In this document: positions 1-5,419 of the stretch, in pieces | Layout: every line of letters begins with the position of its first letter | Numbering within the stretch: position 1 is the first letter of the stretch | DNA from: an uncultured bacterium | Lineage (GTDB): Bacteria; Bacillota; Clostridia; Lachnospirales; Lachnospiraceae | Assembly (NCBI GenBank): GCA_947086625.1 | Contig: CAMTZV010000144.1 | Coordinates: 1 to 5,419, forward strand | Direction: 5' to 3' | DNA: 5,419 bases | Program-made: the position numbers and the translations under genes | Notes under the pieces: generated by a model | Database searches by the model: none | What the model was told of the DNA's origin: nothing | The model's input: the letters and a program-made list of their open reading frames with translations, nothing else

Positions 1-456
1 AGACTACAGCGGATCGAGACGAATTCGCAGTTTGCACAGATCATTTCCCCGGGGGAGATGATCGCGATTGTCACGATCAACATGAAGATCGGCGATGTGG
101 AAGGCCTGATGAATATCTGTCTGCCCTTCATTACGCTGGAATCCGTCATGGATAAGCTGAATACGAAATTCTGGTATTCGAATATGCAGGTGCGGGATGA
201 TGAGACCTATCAGGATGTGATTGAGGATCTGATCGAACACGCGCCGATGTCGATCAAGGCGGTGCTTGGCAAGAGTCTGATCGCTGTTTCTGATTTTGTC
301 GGTCTGATGCCCGGGGATATCATACGGGTGGACACGAACGTCGATCAGGAATTGGATATATATGTTGGAAACATAAGAAAGTTTACCGCGCTGCCGGGCT
401 CTTCCGGAAAAAATTATGCAGTGCGCGTGACATCAGTAATCAGAGAGGAAGAGTAA
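1..456 (+). CDS. fliM: Flagellar motor switch protein FliM, C-terminal part (5' truncated by window)
   Basis: FliM is the C-ring protein that binds phosphorylated CheY and turns that signal into a change of motor rotation. The reading frame is open from base 1 to a TAA at 454-456, giving 151 visible codons, a little under half of a usual FliM of about 330 residues. Visible residues 1-60 match the end of the middle (CheC-like) domain: RIETNSQFAQIISPGEM, then KIGDVEGLMNICLPF and the MDKLNTKFWYS segment. Residues about 81-148 form the SpoA domain (LGKSLIAVSDFVGLMPGDII, then GNIRKFTALPG), which packs with the FliN/FliY SpoA domain in the lower C-ring. The in-frame ATG at 58 lies inside a conserved segment and is not the true start. 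The stop is only 4 bases before fliY, and the fliY ribosome binding site lies inside this gene's last codons, which suggests coupled translation of two partner proteins. Confidence 0.96.
   Translation, partial: RLQRIETNSQFAQIISPGEMIAIVTINMKIGDVEGLMNICLPFITLESVMDKLNTKFWYSNMQVRDDETYQDVIEDLIEHAPMSIKAVLGKSLIAVSDFVGLMPGDIIRVDTNVDQELDIYVGNIRKFTALPGSSGKNYAVRVTSVIREEE
444..448 (+). promoter_or_regulatory. Ribosome binding site of fliY, inside the fliM end
   Basis: AGAGG at 444-448 lies 12 bases before the fliY ATG, inside the last fliM codons; the purine-rich GGAAGAG that follows it may contribute. Spacing is long, so initiation on fliY may partly depend on ribosomes finishing fliM. Confidence 0.5.
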
Positions 457-460
457 GCAG

Positions 461-1669
461 ATGGAGAGTGGCGTATTATCACAGGAAGAAATCAATGCAC
501 TGTTGAACAGCCCGGCCGGCTCGGATGACGGGGCGGTCGATGCGGACAGCGAGCTTCTGACGGAAAAAGAAAAGGATTCGATTGGCGAGGTTGCCAATAT
601 CAGTATGGGGACCGCGGCGACGACATTGTTTTCGCTCGTCAACCATAAGGTTGAGATTTCAACTCCGGTTGTCTCCTCATCAACGTGGGATGACGTGGTG
701 GCGGCCTATGAGCGTCCATGCGTTTTTATTCGGATTGCCTATACGGTCGGTCTGGACGGCAGCAACATTCTGATCTTAAAGGAGCACGACGTAAAGGTCA
801 TCACCGATCTGATGATGGGCGGCGACGGAACGAATACGGATGGCGAGCTGGGTGAGCTTCATCTGAGCGCGATCAGCGAGGCGATGAACCAGATGATGGG
901 AAGCTCTGCGACTTCGCTTTCCTCGATGCTGAGCAAGACGATCGATATATCGCCTCCGGTGGCGGATCTGATCGATCTTCAGGAGAGTGTCGACGAGGGC
1001 GCGATCGACGAGTTTTTGTCGGGTAAATTCGTCAAGATTTCCTTCAAGATGGAGATTGACGGGCTGGTGGACAGCCAGATCATGCAGCTTTATCCGTTCT
1101 CCTTTGCGCGGGAGATGTGCGAAGCGTTTGCAAAGAATATGGAAATCGACGCGGATGAGGCGCAGATCGGTGTCGCCGATACAAAGCCCGAGCAGCAGGC
1201 GGCGCCGGAGCAGGCAGCGCCCGAGCAGCAGGCGATGCCCGGCCAGATGGATATGAGCGGTATGGGTATGATGAACCCCCAGATGATGAACCCGCAGATG
1301 ATGAATCCCCAGATGATGAACCAACAGATGATGAATCAACAGATGATGAACCCGATGATGTTCCAGCAGCAGCCGGTCAACGTACAGCCGGCACAGTTCT
1401 CGCCGTTTGCGGGGCAGTTTGCGGCACAGTTCGCAAAAGAAAATATCGATTTGATTATGGATGTGCCTCTGGAGGTGACGGTAGAGTTAGGCCGTGCATC
1501 CAAGTCCATCTCGGAGATTCTGGATTTTGCGCCCGGTACGATCATCGAGCTGAACCGTATCGCCGGCGAGCCGATCGACGTTCTGGTAAACGGTAAGTTT
1601 GTTGCAAAGGGCGAGGTAGTTGTCATCGAGGAAAGCTTCGGTGTGCGGATTACCGAGATTGTAAAATAG
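461..1669 (+). CDS. fliY: Flagellar motor switch phosphatase FliY (FliN-type)
   Basis: FliY replaces FliN in Firmicutes. It forms part of the C-ring and, in studied members such as that of Bacillus subtilis, dephosphorylates CheY-P at the motor. The 402 residues read as four parts. Residues 6-15 (LSQEEINALL) resemble the FliM N-terminal CheY-P-binding segment. Residues about 32-225 are the CheC-like region with both active-site signatures, D39-x3-E43-x2-N46 and S136-x3-E140-x2-N143, each followed by a Gly (G50, G147). Residues about 232-328 are a low-complexity linker rich in Met, Gln, Pro, Ala and Asn. Residues about 329-401 are a FliN SpoA domain (DVPLEVTVELG, then ILDFAPGTIIELNRIAGEPI and VNGKFVAKGEVVVIEE). 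Length is slightly above the B. subtilis protein (about 380) because of the linker. The ATG at 461 is chosen because it retains the N-terminal motif. Both catalytic motifs are intact, so phosphatase activity is plausible but inferred. Confidence 0.95.
   Translation: MESGVLSQEEINALLNSPAGSDDGAVDADSELLTEKEKDSIGEVANISMGTAATTLFSLVNHKVEISTPVVSSSTWDDVVAAYERPCVFIRIAYTVGLDGSNILILKEHDVKVITDLMMGGDGTNTDGELGELHLSAISEAMNQMMGSSATSLSSMLSKTIDISPPVADLIDLQESVDEGAIDEFLSGKFVKISFKMEIDGLVDSQIMQLYPFSFAREMCEAFAKNMEIDADEAQIGVADTKPEQQAAPEQAAPEQQAMPGQMDMSGMGMMNPQMMNPQMMNPQMMNQQMMNQQMMNPMMFQQQPVNVQPAQFSPFAGQFAAQFAKENIDLIMDVPLEVTVELGRASKSISEILDFAPGTIIELNRIAGEPIDVLVNGKFVAKGEVVVIEESFGVRITEIVK
1187..1234 (+). repeat. Imperfect PEQ(Q)AA repeat in the fliY linker
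   Basis: Codons 243-258 of fliY encode PEQQA-APEQA-APEQQA, about three degenerate copies of a 5-6 residue unit. It opens the flexible linker between the CheC-like region and the SpoA domain. Codon choice varies (ccc/ccg, gcg/gca), so the copies are not recent exact duplications. Confidence 0.75.
1268..1357 (+). repeat. 15-base tandem repeat (six units) encoding MMNPQ/MMNQQ in fliY
   Basis: Six consecutive 15-base units of the form ATGATGAAYCCNCAG begin at 1268, 1283, 1298, 1313, 1328 and 1343. They encode MMNPQ three times, MMNQQ twice and a final MMNPM (residues 270-299). All are in the same phase as the gene, so gain or loss of a unit would change linker length by five residues without breaking the frame. 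The units differ at wobble positions (aac/aat, ccc/ccg) and by a P-to-Q change. Confidence 0.95.
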
Positions 1670-1677
1670 GCATTGAA

Positions 1678-1683
1678 GAAGGA
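1678..1683 (+). promoter_or_regulatory. Ribosome binding site of fliO
   Basis: AAGAAGGA-like purine tract ending at 1683, in the 17-base gap after fliY. It sits close to the ATG at 1687 (3-4 bases), shorter than ideal. The next in-frame ATG at 1714 has only a weak CGGAAA upstream, so 1687 remains the better start. Confidence 0.5.
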
Positions 1684-1686
1684 TAC

Positions 1687-2067
1687 ATGATTTTATTAGC
1701 TTCCGGAAATTTTATGAGCAGTATGGTCGAGCTGATCACGGTGCTGTTGATTTTTCTCTTTGTGCTGGCGCTCACGTACTTTGTGACCCGCTGGATCGCG
1801 GGCTATCAGCGCACGAGGACGGCGCAGGGTAATCTCTCTGTCATCGAAGCGATCCGGGTCTCAAACAACCAGTCTATACAGATTGTACGCGCCGGTACGG
1901 ACAGATATCTGGTCGTCGGTGTCGGCAAAGAGGAGATTTCGCTGCTGGCCACGCTCTCCGCAGACGAGCTTCGGGAGCTTCCGGGCATCGGCGGTTCTCC
2001 CGCAGGGTCGAGGGAGAGCTTTTCGGACCTGCTGGAGGCGGTAAAAAAGAAGCTTCCGAAAAAATAA
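1687..2067 (+). CDS. fliO: Flagellar biosynthesis protein FliO
   Basis: FliO is a small membrane protein that helps FliP assemble into the export-gate core; it is the least conserved export gene and is absent from some flagellated bacteria. The product is 126 residues. One membrane segment lies at residues about 15-34 (ELITVLLIFLFVLALTYFV). It is followed by a basic stretch (TRWIAGYQRTR) that should stay in the cytoplasm, so the soluble domain is cytoplasmic. Residues about 50-92 hold the FliO core with the pattern LSVIEAIRVSNNQSIQIVRA, then RYLVVGVGKEEISLLATL. The tail is polar and ends in a lysine cluster (KKKLPKK). The call rests on this single-helix plus small beta-rich domain architecture and on the position directly before fliP. 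The gene is also called fliZ in Bacillus. Confidence 0.9.
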   Translation: MILLASGNFMSSMVELITVLLIFLFVLALTYFVTRWIAGYQRTRTAQGNLSVIEAIRVSNNQSIQIVRAGTDRYLVVGVGKEEISLLATLSADELRELPGIGGSPAGSRESFSDLLEAVKKKLPKK

Positions 2068-2085
2068 TGCTCCGAAAGTGGACTT

Positions 2086-2089
2086 GAGG
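2086..2089 (+). promoter_or_regulatory. Ribosome binding site of fliP
   Basis: GAGG at 2086-2089, 8 bases before the ATG at 2098. A run of seven T (2090-2096) separates it from the start codon, leaving this spacer unlikely to form structure. Confidence 0.55.
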
Positions 2090-2097
2090 TTTTTTTC

Positions 2098-2949
2098 ATG
2101 CGGGATAAGGGAAAGAAAGTTTACTGTTGTATTTCATTTATATTTGCGGTTACGGTGCTGGCGCTCGTTCTGGTCTTCGCGGGGCATTCTGAGCCTGCGT
2201 ACGCGTCTGCCACTGACGGTGCGGGCAATACCGGTGATTTTGCGGGCAATGATCCGCTTGACGGCCAGGCGCCCGGGCTGCAAAACGGCGCCGGGTTTTC
2301 TCTGTTCTATAACAACGAAAACGGGTCGATGTCTGCCAATGTCCGAATCGTGCTGATGCTCACGATCTTGTCGCTGGCGCCTTCGATTCTGATCATGATG
2401 ACCTCGTTTACGAGGATCATTGTGGTACTGCACTTTGTCCGTACGGCGCTTGGCACGCAGACAACGCCACCAAATCAGGTGCTTGTCGGGCTGGCGCTGT
2501 TTTTGACGTTCATGATCATGTCGCCGACGTTTTCACGCATCAACGAGGAGGCCCTGAAGCCGCTGGATGCGGGGGAGATTACACAGGAGCAGGCCATCGA
2601 GGCTGCAGTCACGCCGATGCGCGAGTTTATGTATCCGAATACGGATCGAAAGGACGTGGATCTGCTCTGTGATATGGCTGGCGTGACCTATGAGGATATT
2701 GAAGATATCCCCACGAACATACTTATTCCAAGCTTTATTTTGAGCGAGCTGCGCGATTCGTTTACCATAGGATTTTTTATTTATATACCGTTTATCGTGA
2801 TCGATATGGTTGTGGCATCGATTCTCATGTCCATGGGTATGATGATGCTGCCGCCGACGACGATCTCCATGCCGTTTAAGATCCTGCTCTTTGTGCTGGC
2901 GGACGGCTGGAACCTCGTGATCGGCGAGGTTGTGGAGGGATTTTTCTAG
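2098..2949 (+). CDS. fliP: Flagellar type III export core protein FliP
   Basis: FliP forms most of the FliP5-FliQ4-FliR1 export channel through which rod, hook and filament subunits leave the cell. The 283 residues start with a signal peptide: basic MRDKGKKVY, a hydrophobic core at about 8-29, then a likely cleavage near A38 (AYASA). Residues 39-78 are a Gly/Asn/Asp/Ala-rich spacer. The conserved body follows: helix at about 83-101 (SLAPSILIMMTSFTRIIVVL), helix at about 126-142 (TPPNQVLVGLALFLTF), a polar domain (RINEEALKPL, then PMREFMYPN), IPSFILSELRDSFTIGF, and the hallmark SILMSMGMMMLPP with ISMPFKILLFVLADGWNL. It is longer than the E. coli (about 245) or B. subtilis (about 220) protein, mainly because of the spacer. 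The start follows a GAGG site, 30 bases after fliO. Identification is firm; the cleavage site is an estimate. Confidence 0.97.
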   Translation: MRDKGKKVYCCISFIFAVTVLALVLVFAGHSEPAYASATDGAGNTGDFAGNDPLDGQAPGLQNGAGFSLFYNNENGSMSANVRIVLMLTILSLAPSILIMMTSFTRIIVVLHFVRTALGTQTTPPNQVLVGLALFLTFMIMSPTFSRINEEALKPLDAGEITQEQAIEAAVTPMREFMYPNTDRKDVDLLCDMAGVTYEDIEDIPTNILIPSFILSELRDSFTIGFFIYIPFIVIDMVVASILMSMGMMMLPPTTISMPFKILLFVLADGWNLVIGEVVEGFF

Positions 2950-2971
2950 GTGCAAAATCTCATGGCTTTGG

Positions 2972-2978
2972 AAAGGAG
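2972..2978 (+). promoter_or_regulatory. Ribosome binding site of fliQ
   Basis: AAAGGAG at 2972-2978 in the 40-base gap after fliP. It is 11 bases before the fliQ ATG (2990) but only 4 bases before an out-of-frame ATG at 2983. The fliQ frame has a TGA at 2981-2983, so no upstream in-frame start is possible and 2990 is fixed. Confidence 0.8.
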
Positions 2979-2989
2979 CGTGATGTGGA

Positions 2990-3262
2990 ATGCTTACAGA
3001 GGGAGTGATTCTGGATGTGGCGCGTAATGCGTTTACGACGATTATCATGACTGCGGCTCCGCCGCTTCTGGTCTCGCTGATTATCGGATTGATTATCAGT
3101 ATTTTCCAGACCGTCACCTCAATTCAGGAGCAGACGCTGACGTTTGTTCCGAAGATTCTGGCCGTGTTTTTGACGCTGATGCTTCTGGGCGACTGGATGC
3201 TGAATAATATGTCAGATTTCATGATAGAGCTCTGGACGAACCTGAACGTATATATCCAATGA
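2990..3262 (+). CDS. fliQ: Flagellar type III export core protein FliQ
   Basis: FliQ is the small two-helix subunit that wraps around FliP/FliR in the export channel. The product is 90 residues, the normal family length. The helices lie at about 16-38 (TTIIMTAAPPLLVSLIIGLI) and about 54-70 (PKILAVFLTLMLLGDWML), joined by the conserved loop FQTVTSIQEQTLTFVPK (residues 39-55), which is the diagnostic FliQ/YscS motif. Its last codons overlap the fliR start by four bases (ATGA at 3259-3262), a classical arrangement for stop-and-restart translation of two proteins needed in the same complex. Confidence 0.96.
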   Translation: MLTEGVILDVARNAFTTIIMTAAPPLLVSLIIGLIISIFQTVTSIQEQTLTFVPKILAVFLTLMLLGDWMLNNMSDFMIELWTNLNVYIQ

Positions 3263-4044
3263 TTGATTATACCTTTTCGCTGCAAACATTTGAATACTAT
3301 ATATTGGTACTGGTGCGCATCGCCAGCTTTGTTGCGGTGGCGCCTTTTTTTGGACTTAACACGATTCCAAGACGTGTGAAGGCCGGATTTGCGGCACTGC
3401 TTGCGATCGTGATCGCGCAGATCTCCCCGGCAGAGCTGGTGTATGAGGGGATGATCGAGTACAGCGTGATTGTGGTGCGCGAGGCGATCACCGGCCTGAC
3501 AATCGGGATGATGGCAAACATCAGCACCTACATCATCGGCTTTGCCGGGCGTATGATCGATATGGAAATCGGCCTGTCGATGGCGCAGGAGTATAATCCG
3601 ATGACGCGCACGCAGGAGAGCATCACGGGTAATCTCTATTACTACACGATTATGCTTTTGCTTTTGATGTCTGACCTGTACCACTATATCATACGGGCGA
3701 TTGCGGATACGTTCACGCTTGTCCCGGTGAATACGCAGGTGTTCGACTGGGAATATCTGGCAGGCAATTTTGTCACCTTTATCTCGGACATGCTTTTTAT
3801 CGGCTTTCGCATTATGCTTCCGGTGTTCGTGTGCGTCATGGTGATGAACTGTATTTTAGGTATTATGGCGAAGGTTGCTCCGCAGATGAACATGTTTGCG
3901 GTCGGTATCCAGATCAAAATATTTTTTGGCTATGCGATCTTAGTCGTCACGGTTGTTTTGCTGCCAAAGGCGGCCATGATGATCGTCGAGGAGATCAAAA
4001 TGCTGCTGCGGCTTGCCATAAGGGGGATGTATGCGAATGGCTGA
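3259..4044 (+). CDS. fliR: Flagellar type III export core protein FliR
   Basis: FliR is the single-copy subunit that closes the FliP/FliQ/FliR channel and contacts FlhB. The product is 261 residues, the usual size, with about six hydrophobic segments (roughly 12-32, 40-58, 68-95, 126-147, 174-200 and 216-242). Family landmarks are R20-IASFVAVAPFFG near the start, IPRRVKAGFAALLA at 36-49, GRMIDMEIGLSMAQEYNP at 97-114, and GIMAKVAPQMNMFAVGIQIK at 201-220, the best-conserved FliR segment. No Shine-Dalgarno-like sequence is seen upstream of the ATG, so translation probably depends on ribosomes ending fliQ. The end of the gene overlaps the flhB start in another frame. In some Clostridium species fliR and flhB are fused; here they are separate. 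Confidence 0.96.
   Translation: MIDYTFSLQTFEYYILVLVRIASFVAVAPFFGLNTIPRRVKAGFAALLAIVIAQISPAELVYEGMIEYSVIVVREAITGLTIGMMANISTYIIGFAGRMIDMEIGLSMAQEYNPMTRTQESITGNLYYYTIMLLLLMSDLYHYIIRAIADTFTLVPVNTQVFDWEYLAGNFVTFISDMLFIGFRIMLPVFVCVMVMNCILGIMAKVAPQMNMFAVGIQIKIFFGYAILVVTVVLLPKAAMMIVEEIKMLLRLAIRGMYANG
4019..4026 (+). promoter_or_regulatory. Ribosome binding site of flhB, inside the fliR end
   Basis: TAAGGGGG at 4019-4026 matches the TAAGGAGG consensus except for one G in place of A. It lies 4 bases before the ATG at 4031 and 10 bases before the in-frame ATG at 4037, so either could be used; its spacing does not settle the start. The TAA in it (4019-4021) also closes the flhB frame upstream. Confidence 0.7.
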
Positions 4045-5158
4045 AACGCGTGATTTACTCTCATATAATCTACAGTTTTTCGCAAAGGACGGCCCCGGCG
4101 GAGAAAAGACAGAGCCGGCGACCTCGAAAAAGTTAAACGATGCGCGCAGCGAGGGGCAGGTGTGCAAGAGCAAGGAGATCGAGATGGCGATCGCGCTCGT
4201 GGCGATGTTTCTCATGCTGCGGGTGGTGCTTCCCTTTATCGGCACGAATTTTTTGCAGGTATTCTTCGACATCTACCAGAAGATCCCGGAGACGGTGTCG
4301 ATGCGGGAGTTTGACTCGACTGCCGTCATGGGCTACATGCAGTATGCCGTTCTCACGTCGCTCAAGGTTGTGGCTCCGTTTTTTGTGGTCGGTTTTGCGG
4401 TGGCGTTCATCGTCAACCTGATACAGGTAAAGTGGAAGGTGAGCACAAAGCCGTTAAAGCCGCGACTTGATAAATTCAACCCGATCAACGGTTTTAAGCG
4501 TATTTTTTCCAAGGATTCACTTTTTGAGCTGTTAAAATCGATTGTAAAGATTGCAATGATCGGGATAATCGCGTATACTTCTTTACGGTCGCGTTTGAAT
4601 GATATTTTTCTGTTTTTAAACGTCCCGCTCAATCAGGCGATTGCCGAGATGGGGACACTGATCCTCGATGTGGGGTTGCGCATTTCCCTCGTTTACTGTA
4701 TTATCGGTGCAGCGGACTATGTCTATCAGAAGCATAAGTTCAGCGAGGATATGAAGATGACGAAGCAGGAAGTGAAGGACGAGATGAAGAACTCTGAGGG
4801 AGATCCTCAGGTCAAGGGCCAGCAGCGCGCGAGGATGCGCGAGGCATCGCAGCGGCGTATGATGCAGGCGGTGCCGCAGGCCGACGTCGTCATCACAAAC
4901 CCGACCCACTATGCGGTTGCGCTCAAATATGATTCCGGAACGGGCACGGCTCCGGTTCTGGTGGCAAAGGGTGCAGATTTTGTGGCGCAGAAGATCAAAG
5001 AGATCGCGAAGGAAAACCGCGTCGAGATTGTGGAGAACAAGCCGCTGGCGCGTATGATCTACACGAATGTGGAGGTCGGGCGGGAGATTCCGCCGGAGCT
5101 CTATCAGGCGGTCGCGGAGATTCTGGCCGCGGTATATCGCGCGCAGGGGCGTGTGTAG
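4031..5158 (+). CDS. flhB: Flagellar export switch protein FlhB
   Basis: FlhB controls the switch from rod/hook to filament export. The family cleaves itself between Asn and Pro of an NPTH motif, present here intact at residues 290-293 (ITNPTHYAVALKY). The 375 residues begin with the Firmicutes-type segment YNLQFFAKD, then EKTEPATSKKLNDARSEGQV (25-44, cytoplasmic and conserved), four hydrophobic segments (about 51-72, 104-133, 170-185, 208-232), the conserved loop FNPINGFKRIFS at 149-160, the linker MKMTKQEVKDEMKNSEGDPQ at 241-260, and the FlhB C-terminal domain to residue 375 (VAKGADFVAQKI, NKPLARMIY). Length is typical. The start may be 4031 or 4037 (a product two residues shorter); both ATGs lie in the fliR end, giving a 14- or 8-base overlap. 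The NPTH motif supports a working autoprotease. Confidence 0.96.
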   Translation: MRMAETRDLLSYNLQFFAKDGPGGEKTEPATSKKLNDARSEGQVCKSKEIEMAIALVAMFLMLRVVLPFIGTNFLQVFFDIYQKIPETVSMREFDSTAVMGYMQYAVLTSLKVVAPFFVVGFAVAFIVNLIQVKWKVSTKPLKPRLDKFNPINGFKRIFSKDSLFELLKSIVKIAMIGIIAYTSLRSRLNDIFLFLNVPLNQAIAEMGTLILDVGLRISLVYCIIGAADYVYQKHKFSEDMKMTKQEVKDEMKNSEGDPQVKGQQRARMREASQRRMMQAVPQADVVITNPTHYAVALKYDSGTGTAPVLVAKGADFVAQKIKEIAKENRVEIVENKPLARMIYTNVEVGREIPPELYQAVAEILAAVYRAQGRV

Positions 5159-5205
5159 CCGTTTTTGCGGCGGGAGCTGTATGTTATTTATGAGAGACCG
5201 GAAGG

Positions 5206-5213
5206 AAAGGAGG
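5206..5213 (+). promoter_or_regulatory. Strong ribosome binding site of flhA
   Basis: AAAGGAGG at 5206-5213, a near-perfect match to the 16S rRNA tail, with 7 bases to the ATG at 5221. It is the best site in the window and fixes the flhA start. The 62-base gap before it (5159-5220) is the longest between genes here; no terminator or clear promoter is seen in it. Confidence 0.88.
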
Positions 5214-5220
5214 AAGCAGT

Positions 5221-5419
5221 ATGGCAAAGCGCGGGGCTGATTTTGGCGTTGCATTGTATCTGTTGGCAGCGATCATATTTTTTATCGTGCCGATTCCTTC
5301 TTTTTTGCTTGATATATTGCTTATTTTTAATATTTCCATTGCACTTGTAATCCTGTTCAACTGTCTGTTTGTGCAGGAGGTTCTGGACATGTCGTTTTTC
5401 CCGACACTGCTGTTGTTTA
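5221..5419 (+). CDS. flhA: Flagellar export gate protein FlhA, N-terminal part (3' truncated by window)
   Basis: FlhA is the large (about 690 residue) export gate that couples ion flow to protein export and presents chaperone-substrate complexes through its cytoplasmic domain. Only the first 66 codons are inside the window, and the frame is still open at the last base. Visible are a short polar start (MAKRGADFG), a hydrophobic segment at about 10-24 (VALYLLAAIIFFIVP), the family hallmark IPSFLLDILLIFNISIALVI at 25-44 (compare IPxxLLDxLLxxNIxxS in other FlhA/SctV proteins), and VLDMSFFPTLLLF at 54-66, the beginning of the next conserved segment. The position right after flhB is the standard one in Firmicutes. 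The export and cytoplasmic domains lie beyond the window, so nothing can be said about them. Confidence 0.95.
   Translation, partial: MAKRGADFGVALYLLAAIIFFIVPIPSFLLDILLIFNISIALVILFNCLFVQEVLDMSFFPTLLLF

Noticed and set aside
776..1339. A 187-codon reverse-strand frame with a His-rich start (HHLLVHHLGIHHL pattern)
   Set aside because: It is the complement of the fliY ATGATG repeat (CATCAT reads as His-His) and of conserved fliY codons; there is no family resemblance, and the forward gene is certain.
1268..1460. Internal translation start in fliY giving a short FliN/SpoA product, as known for some SctQ-type proteins
   Set aside because: There are many ATG codons, but none has a convincing ribosome binding site at proper spacing; the idea is attractive but unsupported by the sequence.
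2084..2097. T7 run before fliP as a terminator
   Set aside because: No GC-rich hairpin precedes the T run, and it lies between the ribosome binding site and the start codon of fliP.
2694..2710. Inverted repeat GGATAT-TGAAG-ATATCC inside fliP
   Set aside because: It lies in codons for a normal FliP segment (EDIEDIP); a 6-base palindrome of this kind is expected by chance and nothing around it suggests an operator.
5158..5171. Possible terminator hairpin GCCG-TTTTTG-CGGC after flhB
   Set aside because: Only a 4-base-pair stem overlapping the stop codon, with no T run after it; too weak for a terminator inside an operon.
4616..5254. Long reverse-strand frame (212 codons) opposite flhB
   Set aside because: Arg/His/Leu-rich composition typical of a shadow of codon bias; it covers the conserved NPTH domain of flhB and has no recognisable domain. 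The same applies to the reverse frames at 2533-3117 and 3124-3684.

Overview
The window is a contiguous piece of a bacterial flagellar operon, with every gene on the + strand. The order is fliM (5' end cut off), fliY (a FliN-type switch protein), fliO, fliP, fliQ, fliR, flhB and flhA (3' end cut off). Genes are separated by 4 to 62 bases or overlap. No internal terminator or convincing promoter is visible, so the block is probably read as one transcript that starts upstream and continues downstream.

The organism looks like a motile Gram-positive of the Clostridia, most likely a Lachnospiraceae member (an inference from protein flavour, not a database match). The reasons are a FliY protein (CheC-like domains plus a FliN/SpoA domain) in place of a short FliN, a FlhB that begins with the LQFFA-type segment typical of Firmicutes, strong AAAGGAGG-type ribosome binding sites, and the Firmicutes-like gene order. 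Base composition is moderate, with no sharp change along the window and no sign of mobile DNA.

Positions 1-1669 encode the cytoplasmic switch (C-ring). The FliM tail and FliY each carry a SpoA domain, and FliY also has two CheC-type phosphatase motifs and an N-terminal CheY-binding-like segment. Positions 1687-5419 encode the membrane part of the flagellar type III export apparatus. FliO helps assemble the FliP/FliQ/FliR core, FlhB sets substrate specificity and cleaves itself at NPTH, and FlhA is the ion-coupled export gate.

This is mostly a well-known system and I see no wholly new one. The points that deserve attention are a perfect-register 15-base tandem repeat that makes a Met/Asn/Gln-rich linker in FliY, the absence of cheY between fliY and fliO, a Gly/Asn/Asp-rich exported N-terminal extension on FliP, a competing out-of-frame start at fliQ, and the fliQ-fliR-flhB junctions. 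At the fliR-flhB junction, one base lost in a G5 run would create the FliR-FlhB fusion known in other clostridia.
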